Positions 1-5,182 of a DNA stretch of 6,029 bases are shown piece by piece. The stretch's first letter is position 1; the number at the start of each line of letters is the position of its first letter. Made by a program: the position numbers and the translations under genes. Under the pieces are notes generated by a model, which had not been told where the DNA came from, made no database searches, and was given only the letters and a program-made list of their open reading frames with translations. This DNA is from Caldithrix sp. RBG_13_44_9 (GTDB taxonomy: Bacteria; Calditrichota; Calditrichia; RBG-13-44-9), in contig MESS01000105.1 of the NCBI GenBank assembly GCA_001771055.1, positions 15,328 to 21,356 on the forward strand, written 5' to 3'.

Positions 1-1
1 A

Positions 2-286
2 CTGCCAGAATCTTTTATTCTCTATCAGAATTATCCTAATCCTTTTAATCCAAGTACTGTGATCAGTTGGCAGTTGGCAGTTGGCGGTGAGGTGGAATTA
101 AACATCTTTAATCTGCTGGGGCAGGAAGTACGGACACTGGTTGATAAAAGGCAGGAAGCCGGATATCATTCAGTAACATGGGATGGAAACGATAATGAGG
201 GTAACCCAGTAGCCAGCGGCATTTACCTGTATAGAATCAAGACCGGGGAGTTTGTCAGCGTCCGCCAGATGCTTATGATGAAATAG
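2..286 (+). CDS. C-terminal fragment of a secreted protein with a T9SS type A sorting domain
   Basis: Only the last 94 codons are in the window; the frame is open to the left edge and the stop is TAG at 284-286. The fragment begins LPESFILYQNYPNPFNPST, the hallmark opening of the C-terminal type A sorting domain recognised by the type IX secretion system in Bacteroidota and relatives. The FlgD-like beta-sandwich pattern follows: a strand ending in NIFNLLGQEV, then WDGNDNEGNPVASGIYLYRI, then a basic and hydrophobic tail ending MLMMK. In this family the domain directs passage across the outer membrane and is usually cleaved or anchored afterwards. The function of the whole protein cannot be told because its catalytic or adhesive part lies outside the window. 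A 7-bp tandem repeat sits inside the domain at 64-84. The next gene starts 33 bp downstream with no visible terminator between, so read-through is possible. Confidence 0.9.
   Translation: MPESFILYQNYPNPFNPSTVISWQLAVGGEVELNIFNLLGQEVRTLVDKRQEAGYHSVTWDGNDNEGNPVASGIYLYRIKTGEFVSVRQMLMMK
64..85 (+). repeat. Heptanucleotide tandem repeat (CAGTTGG)x3
   Basis: Three perfect head-to-tail copies of CAGTTGG occupy 64-84, plus one more C at 85. They lie inside the sorting-domain coding sequence and encode the segment around WQLAVGG. The unit is not a multiple of three, so gain or loss of a copy would change the frame and remove the C-terminal secretion signal. With three copies this may be chance. Confidence 0.75.
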
Positions 287-319
287 CAGAACCAAAAAAT
301 CAATGCGAGAGGAAATGTA

Positions 320-1501
320 ATGCAAAAAGGATCGAAGTGGAGTATTCAGTCACGCTTTGTTCACAGCGGTGCCGGTTTTGATTTTTCTAAAGTCCGTACT
401 CCCGGCACTCCTATCTATCAAACCAGCAATTATTTATACGAGGATGTGGAAAGCGGTACCGATGTACTGGTGGGGAAATCCGCTGGCTATATATATACCC
501 GCTATAGTAATCCGACGGTGGACGTACTCAATCAGGTATTGTCCGATATCGAAGGCGGGGAGGATGCACTCAGTTTTGGCTCCGGTTTGGCGGCAATATC
601 AGCTGCAGTTTTAGCTCATTGCAAACCAGGGGATCATCTGGTAGCTTCATCTCTGATTTATGGCGGAACCTATCATCTCTTTCAGGAACAAATGGCCAGG
701 CTGGGAATTGAGACCACCTTTGTTGATCCCACCAGAATCGAGCAGGTAGAGAAGGCCATAAAGTCAAATACCCGTATTCTCTACGCTGAACCGCTGGCCA
801 ATCCAACCCTGGTCAGCACAGATATCTTTCAGTGGACGGTGATCGCTCATCAACATCATTGCAAAATATTAGTGGATAACACCTTTACCCCGCCACCCAT
901 TTTCCGTCCGCTGGATGCAGGTGTGGATCTGGTTTTACACAGTGCCACTAAATACCTGGGCGGACATTCGGACCTCATCGGCGGGGCCGTGATCGGTTCG
1001 AAAGCGGAAATTGAAAAAGTTCGACCCCATCTGAAGTATTTCGGCGGCATCATCTCACCGTTTGTTGCCTGGCTGTTATTGCGGGGAGTGCGTACCCTGG
1101 GGGTTCGACTGGAGCGACAATGCAATAATGCTCTGCAAATTGCCCAATTCCTGGAAAAGCATCCCAAAATTTCCAAAGTTAATTATGCCGGTTTACCTTC
1201 TAATCCTCAATATGATTTCAACCGCCGCCATTTCAATGGATTCAGCGGAATGCTCTCGTTTAAAGTGAAAGGTGGATTTACTGCTGCTAAAAAGGTTATG
1301 CAAAAATTGCAGCTTATTCAATTTACCGTCAGTCTGGGGGATGTGGCCAGCCTGATTTCCCATCCGGCTTCTACTTCACATGTTTATTTAACTTCCGCGG
1401 AGAGAGCTGCCATCGGGGTAACGGATGGACTCTTACGATTATCAGTCGGAATTGAGTCAGCTGACGATCTGATCGCCGATCTGGAAACTGCTCTATCTTG
1501 A
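320..1501 (+). CDS. PLP-dependent Cys/Met metabolism enzyme (methionine gamma-lyase / O-acetylhomoserine sulfhydrylase type)
   Basis: This is a 393-residue cytosolic enzyme of the transsulfuration family, fold type I, usually a homotetramer. Such enzymes use pyridoxal phosphate for gamma- or beta-elimination or replacement on sulfur amino acids. Visible landmarks are YTRYSNPT (Y59 and R61, which bind the cofactor phosphate of the neighbouring subunit), SGLAAI near 88-93, Y114 in IYGGTYHLF (stacks on PLP), D186 in VDNTF (pyridine nitrogen), the Schiff-base lysine K211 in HSATKYLGGHSD, and R373 in LRLSVGIE (substrate carboxylate). Residues that mark cystathionine gamma-lyase (E59, R119 and E339 in the human enzyme) appear replaced here by I58, H119 and A343. 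The cysteine typical of methionine gamma-lyase (C116) is G116. The tail SLGDVASLISHPAST resembles methionine lyases and sulfhydrylases. Length fits the lyases better than MetY-type sulfhydrylases, which are longer. Exact substrate is unresolved. The start is supported by GAGAGGA at 307-313, six bases before ATG. Confidence 0.95.
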   Translation: MQKGSKWSIQSRFVHSGAGFDFSKVRTPGTPIYQTSNYLYEDVESGTDVLVGKSAGYIYTRYSNPTVDVLNQVLSDIEGGEDALSFGSGLAAISAAVLAHCKPGDHLVASSLIYGGTYHLFQEQMARLGIETTFVDPTRIEQVEKAIKSNTRILYAEPLANPTLVSTDIFQWTVIAHQHHCKILVDNTFTPPPIFRPLDAGVDLVLHSATKYLGGHSDLIGGAVIGSKAEIEKVRPHLKYFGGIISPFVAWLLLRGVRTLGVRLERQCNNALQIAQFLEKHPKISKVNYAGLPSNPQYDFNRRHFNGFSGMLSFKVKGGFTAAKKVMQKLQLIQFTVSLGDVASLISHPASTSHVYLTSAERAAIGVTDGLLRLSVGIESADDLIADLETALS

Positions 1502-1511
1502 TGAAGAAAAT

Positions 1512-1560
1512 CTGTACAGGTTCTAACACTGATGGTTCTACCTGCTCAATCGAACTGTAC
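1512..1560. repeat. Inverted repeat between the PLP enzyme and the exporter gene
   Basis: GTACAGGTTC (1514-1523) and GAACTGTAC (1552-1560) can pair over nine base pairs with one bulged G, leaving a 28-base loop. The left arm also contains the perfect 8-bp palindrome CTGTACAG (1512-1519), and CTGTAC recurs at 1555-1560. No T-run follows, so it is not a canonical terminator. It could be an operator or an RNA hairpin in the leader of the downstream gene, or chance. Confidence 0.35.
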
Positions 1561-1590
1561 GAGAGATAATTTTATAACCCGGCAAAAAAT

Positions 1591-1619
1591 AAGGAAAGGA
1601 CAATTTTAAAATGTCTTGA
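1591..1619 (+). promoter_or_regulatory. Strong ribosome binding site with an ATG that stops after two codons
   Basis: AAGGAAAGGA (1591-1600) is the best Shine-Dalgarno match in this part of the window and lies ten bases before ATG at 1611. That ATG is in the exporter's frame but is followed by TCT, then TGA and TAA. A TTG at 1616 overlaps the TGA and opens a different frame that runs through the exporter's first part. Either this is a minimal leader ORF, or the real 5' end of the exporter gene has been disrupted by small indels in the organism or in the assembly. Confidence 0.5.
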
Positions 1620-1667
1620 TAAATTTATCCCTTCCGCTTAAAATTGGGTTAAAACGGATTTTATTTT

Positions 1668-2465
1668 TTGGATTACCTTCTCATCTTTTTATTATCCATC
1701 ATTACTTCTGCCGCCAGTGCCACGGTTGGCTTGGGCGGTGGTTTGTTACTTATACCCTTCATCGTCATTATTTTCGATCTGCCTCTGAGATATGTCGCCG
1801 GAACCATGCTGCTGGCAATGATACCATATGCCGGTGTGGCAACTATCCGCAATCTGAAAAATCGATATATCAATTTTAAAATTGGTCTAACCATGGAGTT
1901 TGGATCAATCCCGGGAGTGTTCCTAGGAGCTTACTTCTCCAGCTTATTCCCCGATCTGATGTTGAAAATACTATTTCTATCTGTTGCGGCTTATTTAATG
2001 CTCACTCTGCAGATTCCGGCTAATTCCCCTTATAATTACGTCTCACGGGGATTCAATAAATTCAATTTCATTCCACCCTTCATCACCTGCCGGATGTATT
2101 CAGATAACCGCTGCAGTATTCCTTTGCTGACCATGGTTGGGATAATCGCCGGGTTTTTCAGCGGCTTACTGGGAATCGGAGGAGGATTCGTAAACACTCC
2201 TATTCTGATAGTGGCAGTAGGGCTTCCGCCTAAATTAGCGGTAGGTACCTCATTATTCATGATTCTGATTACCGCCTTTTTTGGTACGGTCGAACATGCC
2301 TATTTAAGCCACATTCATTATGAACTTTCTTTGATCATTGCGGTGGGCATGACCATCGGTGCTTATGCCGGGGCAGTTATTCTGGAAAAAGTGCCGGAGG
2401 AAAAAATAAAAAAATATCTGTTTATCGCCATGTTTGTGGCCGGGGTGTTAACCTTCTTCCGGTGA
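1668..2465 (+). CDS. Sulfite exporter TauE/SafE family membrane protein
   Basis: The 265-residue product is strongly hydrophobic, with about eight or nine predicted membrane segments, and shows the duplicated architecture of the TauE/SafE (DUF81) family. Repeat 1 has GLGGGLLLIP at residues 21-30 and repeat 2 has GIGGGFVNTP at 169-178, each beside a membrane helix. A polar linker at about 115-150 separates the halves. Characterised members export sulfite, sulfoacetate or related small anions across the cytoplasmic membrane, but most are untested. The size matches the family. The chosen start is TTG at 1668 with only a weak CGGA (1655-1658) before it; it gives a normal N-terminus that begins directly with helix 1. 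Later ATG codons would remove helix 1 and the first glycine motif. The strong site at 1591 points to an ATG blocked by stops. The preceding sulfur amino acid gene, 166 bp upstream, makes a sulfur-compound substrate plausible. Confidence 0.88.
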   Translation: MDYLLIFLLSIITSAASATVGLGGGLLLIPFIVIIFDLPLRYVAGTMLLAMIPYAGVATIRNLKNRYINFKIGLTMEFGSIPGVFLGAYFSSLFPDLMLKILFLSVAAYLMLTLQIPANSPYNYVSRGFNKFNFIPPFITCRMYSDNRCSIPLLTMVGIIAGFFSGLLGIGGGFVNTPILIVAVGLPPKLAVGTSLFMILITAFFGTVEHAYLSHIHYELSLIIAVGMTIGAYAGAVILEKVPEEKIKKYLFIAMFVAGVLTFFR

Positions 2466-2580
2466 TCAACGGTTTTTATCCGCTGAGATTTTTGTTGATT
2501 CATAAAAGAAATAAATATTAAAAAATAATAAATAAATTGTTTATGTAAATTTGAATTGGCTCATTAAACCGGATTTTGTC

Positions 2581-3279
2581 ATGAGCACTTATACCATTGA
2601 ATACAAACTAGTTTTACCAGACCGGCAAAAAGTTTCTTATCCCTTGCAGTTCGATGAACAATCCATTCGATTAATGAATAACATCCCCGGTGAATTACCC
2701 GACTGGGTCAAATTAAATTTCCAACAGTGCTCACATTGTCCTCTGGCATCAGAAACCAATCCCTATTGTCCATTGGCTGCAAATCTGGTCAATATCATCA
2801 AACATTTTGACAGGCTGATGTCCTATGATGATCTGGAACTGGAGGTGATTACCGAGCGGCGTACCATTTCCAAAACTACCACTGTACAGGAAGCTTTGGG
2901 CGCAATCTTAGGATTGGTGATTCCCACCAGCGGCTGTCCTCATACTTCTTGTTTCCGGCCCATGGCCCGCTATCATCTACCTTTGGCCAGCACCGACGAG
3001 ACCATTTACCGGGCTGCCTCCATGTATCTGCTGGCGCAGTATTTCCGGAAAGTCGCCGGAAAACCAGCCGGGCTTGATCTGGATGGATTGAAAACAATCT
3101 ATCAGAACATGCAGATCCTCAACACCGCCATTGCCGAACGTCTGCGGGCTGCCAGTAAAACCGATTCTTCAGTGAATGCCGTTATATTACTGGATATGTT
3201 TGCCCTGGCTTTACCATTTGCCATTGAGGAATCTCTGGAGGAGTTAAAACCATTATTCAGCCGTTTTCTGGAAAAGTAA
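2581..3279 (+). CDS. Conserved-looking cysteine-motif protein of unknown function
   Basis: The 232-residue product has no signal peptide or membrane helix and is probably cytosolic. Two cysteine clusters stand out. The first is CSHCPLASETNPYC (C50, C53, C63). The second is SGCPHTSCFRPMARYHLPLAS (C119, H121, C124). Between them lies a strand-rich stretch, and after about residue 130 the chain is helical, with a segment ending in TDSSVNAVILLDMFALALP. The cysteines and histidine could bind a metal or an iron-sulfur centre, but this is inference. I recall similar whole-length proteins catalogued only as a domain of unknown function (possibly DUF6901, unverified). ATG at 2581 is preferred over TTG at 2551 because the extra ten residues are unlike the compact MSTYTIEYKL opening. 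A weak GGA lies at 2571-2573, seven bases before the ATG. The gene is 115 bp after the exporter gene, and the intervening AT-rich DNA shows no clear terminator. Confidence 0.82.
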   Translation: MSTYTIEYKLVLPDRQKVSYPLQFDEQSIRLMNNIPGELPDWVKLNFQQCSHCPLASETNPYCPLAANLVNIIKHFDRLMSYDDLELEVITERRTISKTTTVQEALGAILGLVIPTSGCPHTSCFRPMARYHLPLASTDETIYRAASMYLLAQYFRKVAGKPAGLDLDGLKTIYQNMQILNTAIAERLRAASKTDSSVNAVILLDMFALALPFAIEESLEELKPLFSRFLEK

Positions 3280-3357
3280 CCTGAAAGAATTATCAGGATC
3301 AGTTGTAAAATTTTATATCAACTTGAGTGATAATTTATTATTTTAATCAGTGTTAAT

Positions 3358-3386
3358 TTGATAGACGATAAATCATGACCAGTAAT
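3358..3386 (+). promoter_or_regulatory. Possible sigma-70-like promoter for the DUF4412-like gene
   Basis: TTGATA (3358-3363) is followed after 17 bases by AGTAAT (3381-3386), giving five and four matches to the -35 and -10 consensus. It would leave a leader of about 30 bases before the ATG at 3423. In DNA this rich in A and T such matches arise easily by chance, and the lineage may use a different promoter consensus. Confidence 0.25.
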
Positions 3387-3422
3387 TTTCAGTTCTTTAA
3401 TTAATATCTTGAAAGGAAAAAA

Positions 3423-4211
3423 ATGAAAAGACAATTAATCCTGTCAATTTTGGTAATGCTTTCTGCCCTGATCCTCATTCTTCCGGCTTTTTTGCAGGCT
3501 GACATTTTCATGAAGCAGAAAATCCACACCGACGGAATTCAGATGATGGGTCAAACCCAGCCCCCTACCGACAAGATCCAAACCATCTGGATGACAGCTG
3601 ATAAAATCCGCAGCGACAGTGAGGAAGGAACAGTGATTATGCGACTGGATAAGGGATTGATCTATTTCCTGGATAATGTCAAAAAAACATACAGCGAAAT
3701 GCCCTTGGATATGGGTAAAGTCATGGATTCTCAGATGAAAAAATCCATGGAAGAAGAGGGCATGGATGCCGAAGAACAACAGGCTGCCATGGGGATGATG
3801 CAGGGGATGAGCCAGATGAAAGTGACCATCACTCCCAGTGCTGAAAAGAAAAAAATAGGACAATACAACTGCCAGAAATACCTGATGGACCTGCAGACCA
3901 TGATGGGACCATCAACCTCAGAAATGTGGGTGACTGAAGATCTGGATATGGATTATGATCTGTATTCCAAATTCAGCGCTGCCATGATGGGCAAGGGCGG
4001 AATGTTCGGCGGCATGATGAAGGATATGATGGAGGAAATGAAAAAGGTTAGAGGGGTCACTGTCCTCACCGTTACCACTATGAATATGATGGGAATGAGC
4101 ATAAAATCCACCCAGGAACTGATCGAATATTCGAAAGGAACTGCCCCGGCTGGATATTTCGAGATCCCAGGCGGATATAAAAAATCTGAATCCCCCTTTG
4201 GAATGGAATAG
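3423..4211 (+). CDS. Secreted methionine-rich protein, DUF4412-like
   Basis: The 262-residue product starts with a clear signal peptide: basic MKRQ, a hydrophobic core at about 5-24, and a likely cleavage after LQA at residue 26. It is expected in the periplasm or outside the cell. The mature part follows the DUF4412 pattern as I know it: an early MTADKIRSDSEEG strand, RLDKGLIYFLDNVKKTYSEM, a second half with KKKIGQYNCQKYLM and EMWVTEDL, and a closing strand ending YFEIPGGYKK. There are 36 methionines, nearly 14 percent, concentrated in mid-chain helical segments at about 93-132 and 186-225, with one cysteine in the mature part (C150). Function is unknown. Methionine clusters can bind copper(I) or serve as oxidation sinks, but nothing here proves that. 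The start is supported by GAAAGGA (3411-3417), five bases before ATG. The gene probably forms its own unit, ending at the terminator 52 bp downstream. Confidence 0.9.
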   Translation: MKRQLILSILVMLSALILILPAFLQADIFMKQKIHTDGIQMMGQTQPPTDKIQTIWMTADKIRSDSEEGTVIMRLDKGLIYFLDNVKKTYSEMPLDMGKVMDSQMKKSMEEEGMDAEEQQAAMGMMQGMSQMKVTITPSAEKKKIGQYNCQKYLMDLQTMMGPSTSEMWVTEDLDMDYDLYSKFSAAMMGKGGMFGGMMKDMMEEMKKVRGVTVLTVTTMNMMGMSIKSTQELIEYSKGTAPAGYFEIPGGYKKSESPFGME

Positions 4212-4262
4212 TTTTTTCCGATAGGAATTCATCTCATATAATTGATACATGTAAAGGTAAAG

Positions 4263-4304
4263 AACCGATGCCATTATTGAAATGATGGCATCGGTTTGCT
4301 TTTT
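4263..4304 (+). terminator. Rho-independent terminator after the DUF4412-like gene
   Basis: A 14-bp stem pairs 4263-4276 (AACCGATGCCATTA) with 4283-4296 (TGATGGCATCGGTT); the only non-Watson-Crick pair is one G-T near the loop, which is TTGAAA. TTT and then TTTTT follow at 4295-4304. This is the strongest hairpin in the window and lies 52 bp after the stop codon. Confidence 0.95.
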
Positions 4305-4334
4305 CAGTCAGGAATATCGCCAGCAAATAACTTC

Positions 4335-4432
4335 TGAAAAATGAGCTAAAAGTCCATTCATCTGAAAATGAAAGAATTCCCCGGTTAATTGCAGAAAGAG
4401 TGAAGCCGAAGCCGCAGTATTTTCATTTTTCA
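4335..4432. repeat. Perfect 10-bp inverted repeat, 78 bases apart
   Basis: TGAAAAATGA (4335-4344) is matched by its reverse complement TCATTTTTCA (4423-4432). A near copy of the left arm, CTGAAAATGA, appears at 4362-4371. The arms are low in complexity, so chance is a serious alternative to a mobile-element remnant or an RNA stem. Confidence 0.35.
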
Positions 4433-4566
4433 AAACTCAGCTACCCAGTTAGGGCAACATCTAAAATTTGTAAATTTTTTAAAGCCAATTTTGATTTAAC
4501 AAAACTTTTTTGCCATAGAACGAAAAATCAATTTGTGTATGTTTATATTTCGATTTACTAGAAAAA

Positions 4567-4572
4567 TATAAT
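4567..4572 (+). promoter_or_regulatory. Possible -10 element (TATAAT) upstream of the lipoprotein gene
   Basis: A perfect TATAAT lies in AT-rich DNA about 150 bases before the lipoprotein ATG. No convincing -35 hexamer is found at 16-18 bases; TTTATA at 4542-4547 is 19 bases away. If used, the transcript leader would contain both hairpins at 4594-4653. Confidence 0.25.
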
Positions 4573-4593
4573 TTAATTTAGATTTTATGTGAC

Positions 4594-4653
4594 CTAAAAG
4601 AGATCGATACCCGGGTAATGGTATCGTCATCTTAGCAACAAACAAAGAGTTGC
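4594..4653 (+). promoter_or_regulatory. Two successive hairpins in the presumed leader of the lipoprotein gene
   Basis: The first hairpin pairs CGATACC (4605-4611) with GGTATCG (4620-4626) around an 8-base loop. It extends through AGAT (4601-4604) with ATCT (4629-4632) past a 2-base bulge, and CTA (4594-4596) with TAG (4633-4635) past a further bulge. The second pairs GCAAC (4635-4639) with GTTGC (4649-4653). No T-run follows either, so they are not ordinary terminators. They may stabilise or regulate the leader RNA, or bind a protein as DNA. Confidence 0.4.
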
Positions 4654-4722
4654 CATTAAAAAACTTGCTATAAATTTGATGGAAATAATCATCGAAATAG
4701 GTATAAGATTAAATGACAGGGA

Positions 4723-4975
4723 ATGAAAGGAAAACCATTTAAGTCTAAATTATTCATTCTAATCGTGGTTGTTTTTTTCAACTTTTATCTTCGGTTGTGG
4801 TAATTCCAAAACCTCTTCCGAAAAAGTGGAAAGTCAAACAGGTGTCAAACCTGATACTCCCATTGCACATGAAGTAGACTCTTTTTTTCAAAAAATGGAT
4901 CAGACAAAAGAACAGTTGAGACAGAAAGCTGAAGAGACAAAAAATGCGGTTGATGAATTGCTCAAGGATTTTTAA
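4723..4975 (+). CDS. Small lipoprotein with its signal peptide frameshifted at a run of seven T
   Basis: ATG at 4723 opens MKGKPFKSKLFILIVVVFF, a textbook basic and hydrophobic signal start, but this frame ends at TAA 4801. The next frame, open from 4769, continues STFIFGCGNSK and runs to TAA at 4973-4975. Removing one T from the run at 4772-4778 joins the two into an 83-residue lipoprotein: n-region 1-9, hydrophobic core 10-23, lipobox IFGC with lipidated C25, a polar linker, then one amphipathic helix (about VDSFFQKMDQTKEQLRQKAE to the end) that could form a coiled coil. It would be membrane-anchored in the periplasm or outer membrane; no function is recognisable. The fault may be an assembly error, a real mutation, or slippage-dependent expression. 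AGGG at 4718-4721 is too close to the ATG for a good ribosome site. Without the upstream part, the frame would start at TTG 4769 with a weak signal sequence. Confidence 0.7.
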
Positions 4976-5020
4976 ATATTACCGGGTTACGATTTTATAA
5001 AGCAAGAGGAATAGATCATC

Positions 5021-5050
5021 ATGAAAAACATATCGTCTAGCCGGGTTTGA
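5021..5050 (+). CDS. Nine-codon mini-ORF running into a terminator (possible leader peptide)
   Basis: AGAGGA (5005-5010) lies ten bases before ATG at 5021, which encodes MKNISSSRV and stops at TGA 5048-5050. The last codons overlap the left arm and loop of the hairpin at 5040-5062. A short translated ORF ahead of a terminator is the layout of attenuation leaders, here upstream of the metallophosphoesterase. The peptide has three serines in a row but no striking run of a regulatory amino acid. It may equally be a truncated gene start or chance. Confidence 0.3.
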   Translation: MKNISSSRV

Positions 5051-5071
5051 TGTGTGCCCGGCGATTTTTTT
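5040..5071 (+). terminator. Rho-independent terminator before the metallophosphoesterase gene
   Basis: GCCGGG (5040-5045) pairs with CCCGGC (5057-5062) around an 11-base loop, followed two bases later by seven T (5065-5071). It lies 64 bp after the lipoprotein stop and probably ends that transcript. CCGGGTT also occurs at 4982-4988, so the right arm has a possible alternative partner upstream. Confidence 0.85.
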
Positions 5072-5182
5072 ATTTTCTATCCTCCGTTCAGCACTAAATT
5101 ATTTTTTGATTCAAAGCCGGACTTCGTTATCTTGTGGACAAGCGATCTAAAATCCTGAATACATTTGAGAGGGTAACATATC

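Larger units (their letters stand above)
4305..4722. other. AT-rich non-coding stretch with inverted repeats
   Basis: No frame on either strand holds a credible gene over these 418 bases. I see a perfect 10-bp inverted repeat (4335-4344 and 4423-4432), AT-rich sequence with a TATAAT at 4567-4572, and two successive hairpins at 4594-4653. The right half is probably the leader region of the small lipoprotein gene. The left half may be a gene remnant or an unrecognised small RNA region, but nothing in it is recognisable. Confidence 0.6.

Noticed and set aside
856..1176. Open frame on the - strand inside the PLP enzyme.
   Set aside because: It covers the active-site lysine region of a well-supported + strand gene and its product is arginine- and proline-rich without any recognisable pattern.
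1616..1879. Frame starting at TTG 1616 treated as a separate gene.
   Set aside because: Beyond about 1670 it is an out-of-frame reading of the exporter. Only its first 18 codons might belong to a real N-terminus, and that is treated as a finding about the start.
2465..2499. ATCAAC/GTTGAT inverted repeat after the exporter gene as a terminator.
   Set aside because: The stem is only six base pairs with a 23-base loop, and no T-run follows.
2546..2553. TAAATTTG, a match to the Bacteroidota -7 promoter consensus TAnnTTTG.
   Set aside because: No TTG lies at the expected distance upstream, the DNA is very AT-rich, and the lineage is uncertain.
2551..2580. TTG at 2551 as the start of the cysteine-motif protein.
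   Set aside because: It has no ribosome site, and the added residues look untypical. ATG at 2581 gives a compact natural start.
3280..3326. Weak hairpins after the cysteine-motif gene (CCTGA/TCAGG and TCAGTTG/CAACTTGA).
   Set aside because: The stems are short or bulged, and the AT-rich DNA after them lacks a proper T-run next to the stem.
3444..4274. Long open frames on the - strand with many histidines and phenylalanines, opposite the DUF4412-like gene.
   Set aside because: They are the antisense reading of a methionine-rich gene, where ATG codons read as CAT. The + strand product has a signal peptide, a good ribosome site and a terminator; the - strand frames have none of these.
5131..5142. 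CTTGTGGACAAG palindrome before the phosphoesterase.
   Set aside because: Only five base pairs around two bases, with no promoter element at a sensible distance; expected by chance.
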